A stretch of DNA of 64,000 nucleotides, from positions 496,001 to 560,000 of the forward strand of contig CAVRYH010000013.1 in the NCBI GenBank assembly GCA_963725395.1, given 5' to 3'. Position 1 is the stretch's first letter, and each line of letters opens with the position of its first letter. Below, one piece after another: positions 31,886-40,241 of this stretch. The translations under genes were made by a program, and so were the position numbers. This DNA is from Bog-756 sp963725395 (GTDB taxonomy: Bacteria > Actinomycetota > Acidimicrobiia > Acidimicrobiales > RAAP-2). A model generated the notes under the pieces. That model had not been told where the DNA came from and did no database searches. It saw nothing but the letters and a program-made list of their open reading frames with translations.

Positions 31886-32554
31886 ATGAGCGATCTCCGA
31901 CGAACGATCAGCTGGCTGCTCCTGGTCCTCGTGGCCGTGGTCGGCCTCGGTGGTGCCGTGCTCGGCATCTCCCTCGCACCGAAGAACGCCCCACTGAACA
32001 AGGCGGTCGCCAACACCCTGGCCGCGTCGGGCTACACCCAGGTGTTGAACGGGAAGTCGTCCGAGGGCGCGCAGTCGGAGTTCCTCGTGTGGCAGTCCCC
32101 GGACCGCCTCGGCGGGTACGTGCAGAGTGCGAACCAGCGCAGCTATGCCTACATCCTGCCGGGCGCCGCGGGACCGGTGGAGTACCAGACCAAGCCGCTC
32201 GCCGTCAACGCCTCGACGGCCCATCTCGTGTTCTACCGGCAGGCGGCGAACTCGCCGGCTTCCGCAGCCGACCCGACGCGCAACTACCTCCAGGCCGTCG
32301 CCCAGGCCAAGCACATCACCTCGTCGGGGAACACCTACTCGTTCACCCTCACCCAGGCGTCCTCGACCGGCGCCCCGGTGGCCATCAAGTTCGTCTTCAC
32401 CGTCAACGGCCCCTACGTGTCCGAGGTCGATCTGACCGAGCCGGGTGCGTCGGTGCAGCTGGACATCTCCGGCGTGGGGTCGTCGCCGCCGGTGAAGCTG
32501 CCTGCCGGTGCCAGGATCGTCGTCGCCCCGAGCACCACGAGCCCGGGTACGTGA
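31886..32554 (+). CDS. Membrane-anchored hypothetical protein
   Basis: A 222-residue protein with one N-terminal hydrophobic segment (ISWLLLVLVAVVGLGGAVLG), which may be a signal anchor, and no lipobox. The rest is a polar, beta-rich extracytoplasmic domain with FLVWQSPDRLGGYVQ and VEYQTKPLAVN. The strand pattern is reminiscent of mycobacterial LprG/LppX-type lipid-binding folds, but the resemblance is weak and I assign no function. It follows the acyl-CoA dehydrogenase gene by 60 nt with its own promoter. Confidence 0.55.
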   Translation: MSDLRRTISWLLLVLVAVVGLGGAVLGISLAPKNAPLNKAVANTLAASGYTQVLNGKSSEGAQSEFLVWQSPDRLGGYVQSANQRSYAYILPGAAGPVEYQTKPLAVNASTAHLVFYRQAANSPASAADPTRNYLQAVAQAKHITSSGNTYSFTLTQASSTGAPVAIKFVFTVNGPYVSEVDLTEPGASVQLDISGVGSSPPVKLPAGARIVVAPSTTSPGT

Positions 32555-32584
32555 CCCGACGGCTGCGCCCAGCCGGGTGACCGC

Positions 32585-33163
32585 TCAGGTGGCGGCCGCC
32601 GCCTTGGCCTCGGCCTTCTTCTTCTGCTTGTAGCGCCGGACCTTGGCCAGGGCCTCGGGGGAGTCGATGTCGGCCACCGACCGGAAAGAGCCCTTGGCGC
32701 CGAACGGTCCCGCTGCCCGCTCCCATCCTTCGGGACGGACCCCCAACTGCTTGCCCAGCAGGGCGACGAAGATCCGGGCCTTCTGCTCCCCGAACCCGGG
32801 CAGCGCCTTCACGTTGGCCAGAAGCTCCTTGCCGTCCGCCGCCGTGGTCCACACCGCGGCCGGGTCCCCGCCGTAGGTGTCGACGATGACCGCGCACAGC
32901 TCCTGGACCCGGGCCGCCATCGAGGTGGGGAAGCGGTGCAGCGCCGGCCTCTCCCCGAACACCGCGGCGAGGGCCTCGGGGTCCATCGACGCCAGCGCAT
33001 GGGCGTCGAGCCCGGTGCCCAGCCGCTGTTCGAGGTCGTAGGGGGAGTGGAAGGCCCGCTCCAACGGGACCTGTTGGTCGAGGACCATACCGATCAGGAG
33101 GGCGAGGGGATCATCGGAGAGCAGTGCGTCGGCATCGGGGTCGCCGGTCAGGTAGAGAGCCAT
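32585..33163 (-). CDS. HhH-GPD family protein (uncharacterised base-excision type, TIGR03252-like)
   Basis: A 192-residue protein. MALYLTGDPDADALLSDDPL and LIGMVLDQQVPLERAF match an actinobacterial family of helix-hairpin-helix/GPD proteins, and LPGFGEQKARIFVALLGKQ is the HhH element. The C-terminus is Lys/Ala rich (KQKKKAEAKAAAAT), as in DNA-binding tails. The catalytic Asp expected in base glycosylases is not clearly seen downstream of the HhH, so activity is uncertain. ATG 33163 is supported by TACGCT 6 nt upstream. Confidence 0.75.
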   Translation of the reverse strand: MALYLTGDPDADALLSDDPLALLIGMVLDQQVPLERAFHSPYDLEQRLGTGLDAHALASMDPEALAAVFGERPALHRFPTSMAARVQELCAVIVDTYGGDPAAVWTTAADGKELLANVKALPGFGEQKARIFVALLGKQLGVRPEGWERAAGPFGAKGSFRSVADIDSPEALAKVRRYKQKKKAEAKAAAAT

Positions 33164-33169
33164 CGTCCC

Positions 33170-33175
33170 AGCGTA
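33170..33175 (-). promoter_or_regulatory. -10 box TACGCT, leaderless start of HhH-GPD gene
   Basis: On the minus strand TACGCT lies 6 nt before ATG 33163, which picks this start over upstream in-frame codons. Confidence 0.5.
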
Positions 33176-33295
33176 TGCGAGACTCGATCCACCGCCGAAT
33201 CGCACATGAACCAGGGCCGGGCGCCGGCCCCGGCACTTCACGGCGCACACACGGGGACGGCCACGGCGCGAAGTCCGGCCACCCGGACCGGCGTC

Positions 33296-33301
33296 TAACA
33301 T
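33296..33301 (+). promoter_or_regulatory. -10 box TAACAT with 5' leader before small membrane protein
   Basis: TAACAT is followed by a leader of about 20 nt with GGAAGGG, 8 nt before GTG 33327. This is a leadered start, in contrast to most in the window. Confidence 0.4.
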
Positions 33302-33326
33302 CCAGATCGATCGGAAGGGTTCCCAC

Positions 33327-33701
33327 GTGACCGACTCGTTTCGCCCGGGTATCAGACTGCTGCTGGTGGCCATCGGCGTCTTCGGCGCGGCGTTCGCCAT
33401 CTCGGGCCTGCTGATCGCCCTTCCCAAGCCCGCGGTCGGTGGGACCTGCGGACCGGGGACGGCGTCCGAGTCGCCCATCGTCGCGGTCCTCGACCCGGTG
33501 TCGATCGGTGCCGGAACCGAGCCGCCGGCCGGCGACACGTCCAGCTACGACAAGTGGCTTGCCTTCGTCGGCGAATGCCAGGCGTCGGCGGACGGGACGG
33601 TCCTCGCCGCCTCGGTCGTCCTGGTGCTGTCGATCGGGATCGCCGTGTGGGGACCCCGACTCGTCCTCGGTCGCAGACGCCGATCGGACCAGCCGGCCTG
33701 A
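33327..33701 (+). CDS. Small two-segment membrane protein, unknown
   Basis: A 124-residue protein with two hydrophobic segments (LLLVAIGVFGAAFAISGLLIA near 11-31 and LAASVVLVLSIGIAVWGPRLV near 93-113). They flank an extracytoplasmic loop with two cysteines (GGTCGPGT and FVGECQAS), which could form a disulfide. The tail is basic (GRRRRSDQ). GTG 33327 has GGAAGGG upstream. I recognise no family. It converges with the following alpha/beta hydrolase, 10 nt apart. Confidence 0.55.
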   Translation: MTDSFRPGIRLLLVAIGVFGAAFAISGLLIALPKPAVGGTCGPGTASESPIVAVLDPVSIGAGTEPPAGDTSSYDKWLAFVGECQASADGTVLAASVVLVLSIGIAVWGPRLVLGRRRRSDQPA

Positions 33702-33711
33702 GGCGGTCCGC

Positions 33712-34560
33712 TCAGTGTTTGGCGTAGCGCTGCACGAACGCCAGCGCCATGTCCGCCACCTGCCTCCAACCGTGGTCGATGGTGAGGGAGTGGCCCCGGT
33801 CGGGCACCTTGACGATCTCGGTCACCCCGGGGTTCCGTCGCTGCTTCTTGAAGGCGGCCTTGGCCACGGACCACGGGACCGTGTGGTCCCTGGCTCCGTC
33901 GATGATCAACAGCGGCCCCCGGTCGGCCGTCTTGGTCCTGACCTTGGCGTCGGTCCACGGGTTCAGGTTGGCGGTGGCCGCCTGGAACAGGGGCGCCCCC
34001 GAGCCGGGCACGGCGAATGTGGCGAACAGTTCCTTGGCCTCCTCCTCGGGCACGGCGTTGGCGAAGGCATAGCGGAACTGCTCGTAGGTGAGCGGGACCG
34101 CCCGGGCATGGTTGGTCGGGTGGCCGATGACCGGCGACGCCGACCTGAGCGCTGAGACGGGGAGGGGAAGGACCCCGCGGAACGGGGCCGGAGCGATCGC
34201 CACCGAGGCGACCGACAGCCCCCGTCCGGCCAGGATCTGGGTCAACAGGCCGCCGAAGGAGTGCCCGACGACGGCCGGTCTGCGCCTCAGCCGCTCGACC
34301 ACCTCGCCGAAGTGGTCGGCGATCTGGCCGATCGTCTTGTGGGCCATGACCTCGGGGTGCCGCTTGGCCTCGTCGACGCTGTTGGGGTCGTCGGGCCATC
34401 CCGGAGCGAGTGTCGTGTAGCCGGACTCCTCGAAGCGGGCCCGCCAGCGGTCCCAGCTGCCGGGCAGGAGCCACAGCCCGTGGACGAACAGCACCGGCTT
34501 GCGGCCGCTGGTGTTCGCCCGGTCTATCTGATCCAACTCGTAGGCCGTGAGCCCAGCCAT
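33712..34560 (-). CDS. Alpha/beta hydrolase
   Basis: A 282-residue alpha/beta hydrolase with LFVHGLWLLPGSWD, nucleophile elbow VVGHSFGGLL, acid in IIDGARDHTVPW and His in DRGHSLTIDHGW. The general pattern is that of non-haem chloroperoxidase-like or esterase-type hydrolases; the substrate is unknown. ATG 34560 is preceded by GGAGAGGA. No signal peptide is present. It converges with the small membrane protein gene. Confidence 0.82.
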   Translation of the reverse strand: MAGLTAYELDQIDRANTSGRKPVLFVHGLWLLPGSWDRWRARFEESGYTTLAPGWPDDPNSVDEAKRHPEVMAHKTIGQIADHFGEVVERLRRRPAVVGHSFGGLLTQILAGRGLSVASVAIAPAPFRGVLPLPVSALRSASPVIGHPTNHARAVPLTYEQFRYAFANAVPEEEAKELFATFAVPGSGAPLFQAATANLNPWTDAKVRTKTADRGPLLIIDGARDHTVPWSVAKAAFKKQRRNPGVTEIVKVPDRGHSLTIDHGWRQVADMALAFVQRYAKH

Positions 34561-34636
34561 GTCGACGTCCTCTCCGGGGCGTCTCTCCGGCGCCCGGTGA
34601 CAGTCTGGTGTCGCCGAATGGGTCCCGCAACGCCGC

Positions 34637-35044
34637 TTGGGCCAGACTCCTCAGGTGTCCTTCGGCCAACCCGCCGGGCCTCCGGCCTCGTTTCGCCAGC
34701 TCGAGGAGCTGACCGCGCTCCTCCACGGCGCCGGTCACCGCGACTTCCGTGACGCCCGGGGGCCGATGGGGTTCACGCAACGTCAGTCGGCGGGCAAGTT
34801 CACCCGGGAGGAGGCGGACGCGTTCATCGCCCGGCTCAACGGCGAGGAATCCGATCGTGGTCGACCCGACGATGCCGCCGAGACGGCCGTGCCCGACGGC
34901 CCGGACCCGGCTCCCCCCGAAGCCCACGCCCGCTCCGACCGGGTGATCCGGACCGCACCGTCCGAACAGCTGGCCCAAGAACTCGAGCGCCGGGGTTGGG
35001 CGGTGCTGGGGCCGACCACGACCCGACCCCGCGAGCAGTCGTGA
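34637..35044 (+). CDS. Hypothetical protein
   Basis: A 135-residue protein with no recognised domain. FRQLEELTALLHGAGHRDFRDAR and the helical AGKFTREEADAFIARL form an ordered N-terminal half. A Pro/Glu/Asp-rich linker follows and then a short helix EQLAQELERRGWAVLGP, which looks like a recognition or docking segment. TTG 34637 is the first start; GTG 34655 is equally possible. It converges with the broken SDR, 3 nt apart. The function is unknown. Confidence 0.45.
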   Translation: MGQTPQVSFGQPAGPPASFRQLEELTALLHGAGHRDFRDARGPMGFTQRQSAGKFTREEADAFIARLNGEESDRGRPDDAAETAVPDGPDPAPPEAHARSDRVIRTAPSEQLAQELERRGWAVLGPTTTRPREQS

Positions 35045-35047
35045 CGG

Positions 35048-35885
35048 TCAGGGCCCGGCGAACCGCCTGAGGATCGCCTCCCGCGACCGGTCGGGCAGGG
35101 CCCGCACCATGACGCTCTGCACCCTGGCCGGCGTCCCGACGACATAGCGCGTCTTCGGACGGGGGGCGAACAGCGCATGGTCGACGGCCTCGGCGACCTT
35201 CTCGGGCGCGACGCCGGTCTTGTCCTGCATGTCGATCCCCTTGCGGATGGCGGCGATGTGCGCGGCGTAGCGGTCGATCGCCTCGGGAGGGAGGTCGCGC
35301 TCGAGGTGGTCGGCCGTCTCCCGGCCCTTCTCCCAGATCTCGGTCTTGACGGCACCCGGCTCGATGACCGAGACGCCGATCCCCCAGGGCCGCAACTCCT
35401 GGCGGAGCGCCTCACCGATGGCCTCGATGGCGAACTTCGAGGCGTTGTAGGGGCCCATCAGCATCGTGGCGAGCTTGCCCCCGATGGAGCCGATGAACAC
35501 GATGCGCCCTTTGGACTCCCGGATCAGCGGCAGCATCGCCCGGGTGACCGCCACCTGTCCGAAGACATTGACCTCGAACTGGTCACGCCACACGTCGACC
35601 GGCAGGTACTCGATCGGGCCGCCCAGAGCCACGCCGGCGTTGTTGACCACACCGTGCAGGCCCCCCGCCTCCCCGGCGATCCTGTCGGCGACGGCATCGA
35701 TCTGGCCCGGGTCGGTCACATCGAGGATGACGGGATGCAACGAGGAGGGACCCTGCTTCGCCAGCCGATCACCGTCCGACTCGCTCCTGACCCCGGCGAA
35801 CACCTGGTGCCCGGCGTTGGCGATGGTGAGGGCACAGGCCCGACCGATCCCGGTCGACGCTGCCAGTGACCAGGATCGATTTCAT
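35048..35885 (-). pseudogene. SDR family oxidoreductase, frameshifted at its cofactor motif
   Basis: The in-frame body has VNNAGVALGGP, FIGSIGGKLA, YNASKFAIEAIGEAL and VIEPGAVKTEIW, all typical of a classical SDR, but the open frame lacks the N-terminal TGxxxGIG. Starting at ATG 35885 gives MKSILVTGS. Skipping one extra G at about 35858 then gives STGIGRACALTIANAGHQ, joining smoothly to VFAGVRSESD. The gene thus carries a +1 insertion that removes the cofactor site. As written, translation would yield a short peptide or begin late. Substrate unknown. A sequence error is as likely as real decay. Confidence 0.75.
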
Positions 35886-35956
35886 GCTGTCAGCCTGCCC
35901 AAACGAACAATCCGGCGCAACCGCCCTCCCGTGGGGGCGTAGCGACCACCCGGCCG

Positions 35957-35971
35957 CCCCGGTCGACGGGG
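35957..35971 (-). terminator. Hairpin downstream of aceE
   Basis: CCCCG (35957-35961) and CGGGG (35967-35971) form a perfect 5-bp stem around GTCGA, extended by C-G and G-T pairs, 19 nt past the aceE stop. Confidence 0.35.
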
Positions 35972-35990
35972 TGGCGCCTCGGAGCCGTGC

Positions 35991-38759
35991 TCACGAGGAC
36001 CAGGGGTCCGGACTGCCCGGATCGATCCGGTAGCGCTCGATGGCGTCGACGGCGTACCGCGTCGGGACCAGTCCGTCGGCGGCCAGCGCGCCGAGCACCG
36101 CCACCACCACGTGGGCGGCGTCCACTTCGAAGAACCGCCGGAGGACGTCTCTCGTGTCCGATCGCCCGAACCCGTCGGTGCCGAGTGAGACGAAACGGCG
36201 CGGCATCCAGCGCGACACCTGATCGGGGACCGCCCGCATGAAGTCGGTGACGGCCACGATCGGGCCGCCGGACACATTGAGCTGCTCGGTCACCAGCGGG
36301 ACCCGGTCGGCGTCTCCCGGGTGCAGCCGGTTCCATCGCTCCACGGAGATCGCCTCGTCACGGAGCGACTTGTAGGAGGTGACCGACCACAGGTCGGCGT
36401 CGACGGCCCAGTCTGAGCGGAGCAGCCGGGCGGCACCCACGGCCGCCTGCCACGCTGAACCGGAGAACAACAAGGTCGCCCGGAGCCGGCCCGGCTCGTC
36501 CTCTCGACCGTCGGACGGCGCGGTGACGGGCGGGCCCGTCCCGGGATCGTCGCCGAGGAGGGCCGGATCGAAGCGGTACAGGCCGGCCACAGCACCCCGG
36601 GACACCCGCTCGGCCTCGGCCGGGTCAGGGGGCAGAGCCGGCATCAGGTAGTTCTCGTTGTACAGGGTGAGGTACCAGACCCGGTCCTCGGGATTCGGCC
36701 CCGACATCCGCCGGATGCCGTCCCGGACGATGGCCGCCAACTCGTAGGAGAAGGCGGGATCGTAGGCGACGACACTCGGGATGGCCGAGGCCAGGAGCAG
36801 CGACTGGCCGTCCTGGTGCTGGAGCCCCTCGCCGTTGAGCGTGGTGCGGCCCGCCGTGCACCCGAGGAGGAAACCTCGTCCGCGGCTGTCCCCGAGAGCC
36901 CACATGAGGTCCCCCACCCGCTGGTACCCGAACATCGAATAAAAGAGGTAGAAGGGGATGGTCTGCTCCCCCCAGGTGGCATACGAGGTCGCCGCGGCGG
37001 TGAACGCCGCGATGGCCCCCGCCTCGCTGATGCCCTCTTGGAGCACCTGCCCCGACTCGCTCTCGGCGTAGTGGAGGGCGAGCCCGGCGTCCACCGGGGT
37101 GTAGCGCTGACCCTCGGGCGCGTAGATCTGCACCTCGCTGATGAGGGACTCCAACCCGAAGGTGCGGGCCTCGTCCGAGACGATGGGGACGACCCTCGGC
37201 CCGAGGGAGGGATCCCGGACCAGGGATCGCAGGAGCCGGGCGAAGGCCATGGTGGTGGACACCTGTTGCCTGCCCGATCCGGCCATCAGCTCGGTGAACG
37301 GGCCCTCGCTGGGTGCCGACAGGGGCAGGGCCCGCACGACCCGACGGGGGAGTGGGCCCCCGAGCGCCCGGCGACGTTCGGCCAGGTAGGCGCCGGCCTT
37401 CGAGTCCGGTGCCGGGCGGTAGTAGGGCGGGAGATCTGCGTCGAGGTCCTCCTCGGGGATCTCGTCGTGGAGGAAGAGCCGGTTGCGCAGGGTGAGCAGC
37501 TGGGCCTTGGTCATCTTCTTGATCTGGTGGGTGGCGTTGCGGGCCTCGATCTCCGGCCCGAGCGTCCACCCCTTGACGGTCTTGGCCAGGATGGCGGTCG
37601 GGGCCCCGACGTGCTCGGTGGCCGCCCGGTAGGCCGCGTACAGCTTGCGGTAGTCGTGTCCTCCGCGGGGCAGCGACTGCAGCTCCTCGTCGGTCAGGTG
37701 GGCCACCAGCTGGCTGAGCCGGGGGTCGGGTCCGAAGAAGTGCTCACGGATGTAGGCGCCCGACTCGGTGGCGTACTTCTGGAACTCGCCGTCCACGGTC
37801 GAGTTCATCTTGTTGAGCAGCACGCCGTCGACGTCCTTGGCCAACAGGTCGTCCCACGTCCTCCCCCAGATCACCTTGATGACGTTCCACCCGGCGCCCC
37901 GGAACAGCGCCTCGAATTCCTGGATGACCTTGCCGTTGCCGCGCACGGGTCCGTCCAGCCGCTGCAGATTGCAGTTGACCACGAACACCAGGTTGTCGAG
38001 GTGCTCACGCCCCGCCATCCCCAGCGAACCGAGGGTCTCCGGCTCGTCGAGCTCACCGTCGCCCACGAAGCACCACACCCGGCTGTGGCCGGTGTCGACC
38101 AGTCCTCGGGCGGCGAGGTAGCGGCTGACGTGGGCCTGGGCGATGGCATTGAGGGGCCCGAGCCCCATCGACACCGTCGGGTACTCCCAGAAGGCGGGCA
38201 TCAGCCGTGGGTGGGGGTAGGAGGACAGGCCGCCGTTCCCCACCTCGAACCGGAAATTGTCCAGCTCGTCCTCGGACAGCCGGCCCTCGACGAACGCCCG
38301 CGCGTAGATGCCCGGCGAGGCGTGGCCCTGGAAGTAGACCTGGTCGCCGGGGGCCCCGTCGTCCTTGCCCCGGAAGAAGTGGTTGAAGCCGACCTCGTAG
38401 AGGGACGCCGAGCTGGCGTAGGTGGACAGGTGGCCCCCGATGGACTCGGACCGACTGTTCGCCCGGAGCACCATCACCGCGGCGTTCCACCGGATGAACG
38501 CCCGGATCCGCCGTTCGAGGTACTCGTCGCCGGGGAACTCCGGTTCCTCGTCGGTCGGGATGGTGTTGACGTAGGGGCTGGAGACGGTGGCGGGGAAGTC
38601 CACCTGCTTCTGGCCCGCCCGCTCGAGGATCCTCATCAGCAGGTATCGGGCCCGGGTCCTGCCGTAGGTGTCCACCACGTCGTCGAACGCGTCGAGCCAC
38701 TCGGCCGTCTCCGACGGGTCACGGTCGGGTAGCTGGTGGCTCACACCGTCGAACAGCAT
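35991..38759 (-). CDS. aceE: Pyruvate dehydrogenase E1 component, homodimeric type
   Basis: A 922-residue thiamine-diphosphate enzyme. The N-terminal FPATVSSPYVNTIPTDEEP and GGHLSTYASSASLYEVGFNH are characteristic. TPP binding is by FVGDGELDEPETLG and the following VVNCNLQRLDGP. The C-terminal transketolase-like part includes FEARTF-like DEARTFGLESL, EGISEAGAIAAF and FYLFYSMFGYQRVGDL. The enzyme decarboxylates pyruvate and reductively acetylates the lipoyl domain of the E2 protein at 43745-45172. ATG 38759 gives the usual N-terminus. It is divergent from RNase H with 100 nt between. Confidence 0.95.
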   Translation of the reverse strand: MLFDGVSHQLPDRDPSETAEWLDAFDDVVDTYGRTRARYLLMRILERAGQKQVDFPATVSSPYVNTIPTDEEPEFPGDEYLERRIRAFIRWNAAVMVLRANSRSESIGGHLSTYASSASLYEVGFNHFFRGKDDGAPGDQVYFQGHASPGIYARAFVEGRLSEDELDNFRFEVGNGGLSSYPHPRLMPAFWEYPTVSMGLGPLNAIAQAHVSRYLAARGLVDTGHSRVWCFVGDGELDEPETLGSLGMAGREHLDNLVFVVNCNLQRLDGPVRGNGKVIQEFEALFRGAGWNVIKVIWGRTWDDLLAKDVDGVLLNKMNSTVDGEFQKYATESGAYIREHFFGPDPRLSQLVAHLTDEELQSLPRGGHDYRKLYAAYRAATEHVGAPTAILAKTVKGWTLGPEIEARNATHQIKKMTKAQLLTLRNRLFLHDEIPEEDLDADLPPYYRPAPDSKAGAYLAERRRALGGPLPRRVVRALPLSAPSEGPFTELMAGSGRQQVSTTMAFARLLRSLVRDPSLGPRVVPIVSDEARTFGLESLISEVQIYAPEGQRYTPVDAGLALHYAESESGQVLQEGISEAGAIAAFTAAATSYATWGEQTIPFYLFYSMFGYQRVGDLMWALGDSRGRGFLLGCTAGRTTLNGEGLQHQDGQSLLLASAIPSVVAYDPAFSYELAAIVRDGIRRMSGPNPEDRVWYLTLYNENYLMPALPPDPAEAERVSRGAVAGLYRFDPALLGDDPGTGPPVTAPSDGREDEPGRLRATLLFSGSAWQAAVGAARLLRSDWAVDADLWSVTSYKSLRDEAISVERWNRLHPGDADRVPLVTEQLNVSGGPIVAVTDFMRAVPDQVSRWMPRRFVSLGTDGFGRSDTRDVLRRFFEVDAAHVVVAVLGALAADGLVPTRYAVDAIERYRIDPGSPDPWSS

Positions 38760-38859
38760 GGTCCCATGCTTGCACTCGGAACGACGGTGGGGAACCATTC
38801 CGAACACGGTGCACGGGCCGGTGCACGGCGAACGGCCCCCGAGCGGGCATGCTGTGCCG

Positions 38860-39312
38860 ATGAGCCCAGCGCCGCCGACCGTCGAACCCGCCACGACCGT
38901 CGTGTACACCGACGGCTCGTGTCTGGGGAACCCCGGGCCCGGAGGGTGGGCCTGGGCCGTCGAGGGCGGTCCCTCGGACAGTGGCGGTGAGCCACGGACC
39001 ACCAACCAGAGGATGGAGGTGACGGCCGTGGTCCGGGCCCTCCGGGCCCTGGACGGCCCGGTCCACGTCGTCAGTGACTCGACCTACGTCGTCAACTGCT
39101 TCAAGCAGAACTGGTGGGCCGGCTGGCAACGCCGAGGCTGGCGGAACTCCCAGGGGAAGCCGGTGGCCAACCAGGATCTGTGGCGGGAGCTGCTCCCGCT
39201 GGTGCTCGAGTCGGGTCGACCGGTGAGCTTCGAGTGGGTGAAAGGCCACTCGGGCCACTCGATGAACGACCTGGTCGACCTGCTGGCCACCCAGGCGGCA
39301 GCGGAGCAGTAG
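38860..39312 (+). CDS. rnhA: Ribonuclease HI
   Basis: A 150-residue RNase HI. Catalytic acids are Asp in VVYTDGSCLGNPGPG, Glu in QRMEVTAVV, Asp in VSDSTYVVNCF and Asp in MNDLVDLLA. KGHSGHSMND is the usual final motif. It cleaves RNA in RNA-DNA hybrids. The start is ATG 38860, possibly leaderless from CATGCT at 38848-38853. The N-terminal 13 residues are Pro-rich and not part of the fold. Confidence 0.92.
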   Translation: MSPAPPTVEPATTVVYTDGSCLGNPGPGGWAWAVEGGPSDSGGEPRTTNQRMEVTAVVRALRALDGPVHVVSDSTYVVNCFKQNWWAGWQRRGWRNSQGKPVANQDLWRELLPLVLESGRPVSFEWVKGHSGHSMNDLVDLLATQAAAEQ

Positions 39313-39386
39313 GGCGGGCTCGTCGGGCCTCCGGGCGTCCATCGAGGCCGGGCGTCTCCGGTTTCCCGGCCCCTGCCCGGGCCACG

Positions 39387-39392
39387 TAACCT
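39387..39392 (+). promoter_or_regulatory. -10 box TAACCT, leaderless start of HSD10-like gene
   Basis: TAACCT lies 6 nt before ATG 39399. Confidence 0.5.
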
Positions 39393-39398
39393 GGCGGC

Positions 39399-40166
39399 AT
39401 GGAGATCAACGGAAGTTCAGCAATCGTGACCGGCGGTGCGTCCGGGCTCGGTGAGGCCACTGCCCGCAAGCTCGCCACCCTGGGTGCCCGGGTCACCGTG
39501 TTCGACAGGAACGAAGAGCGGGGCAAAGAGGTGGTGGCCTCCGTCGGCTCGGGCGCCAACTTCGTGGCCGGCGACGTGACCGACCCCGAGGATGCCCAGC
39601 GGGCGGTCGACCAGGCCGCCGAGGGTGGCGTCCTCAGGATCGCCGTCAACTGTGCCGGCACCGGCTGGGTCGGGCGCGTCATCAACCGTGACGGTTCGCC
39701 GCACGACCTCCAACCGTTCCAGTTCATCCAGAACCTCAACGTGATCGGCACGTTCAACGTGATGACCAAGGCCGCGTCGGTGATCTCGACCGTCGAGCCC
39801 CAGGCCGACGGCGAGCGCGGGGTCATCGTCAACACCGCCTCGGTGGCGGCCTTCGACGGTCAGATCGGCCAGTTGGCCTACTCGGCCTCCAAGGGTGCGA
39901 TCGTCGGCATGACGCTCCCCGCCGCGCGCGACCTGGCCGTCGTGGGGATCCGGGTGTTGGCCATCGCCCCGGGCCTGTTCGACACACCGCTGCTGGCCAT
40001 GCTGCCCGACGAGGCGCGCGACGCCCTGGCCCAGTCGGTCAACTTCCCCAAGCGTCTCGGCAACCCCGCGGAGTTCGGTGAGTTGGTGGCCCACATCGCC
40101 GCCAACAGCTACCTGAACGCCGAGGTGATCAGGCTCGACGGCGGGATCCGGATGCCCCCCAAGTAA
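39399..40166 (+). CDS. SDR, 3-hydroxyacyl-CoA dehydrogenase type II (HSD10)-like
   Basis: A 255-residue SDR. TGGASGLGEATARKL binds NAD, with FDRNEERG after strand 2. NCAGTG, VIVNTASVAAFDG and YSASKGAIVGMTLPAARDLA are characteristic of the HSD10 / 2-methyl-3-hydroxybutyryl-CoA dehydrogenase group, as are VLAIAPGLFDTPLL and FPKRLGNPAEF. Such enzymes act in isoleucine or short branched-chain acyl-CoA breakdown, giving propionyl-CoA. That fits the methylmalonyl-CoA mutase at the right end, but the substrate is inferred. Confidence 0.82.
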   Translation: MEINGSSAIVTGGASGLGEATARKLATLGARVTVFDRNEERGKEVVASVGSGANFVAGDVTDPEDAQRAVDQAAEGGVLRIAVNCAGTGWVGRVINRDGSPHDLQPFQFIQNLNVIGTFNVMTKAASVISTVEPQADGERGVIVNTASVAAFDGQIGQLAYSASKGAIVGMTLPAARDLAVVGIRVLAIAPGLFDTPLLAMLPDEARDALAQSVNFPKRLGNPAEFGELVAHIAANSYLNAEVIRLDGGIRMPPK

Positions 40167-40241
40167 CTGCGGCTACCCACCGAGTCGGGCGGGCACGGCG
40201 CTACCGGCGGGGGGACCGGAGAGTAGGGTGGCGTGATCGCC

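Noticed and set aside
36816..38732. A 638-codon open frame opposite aceE
   Set aside because: Antisense shadow of aceE, with low-complexity composition and no motifs.
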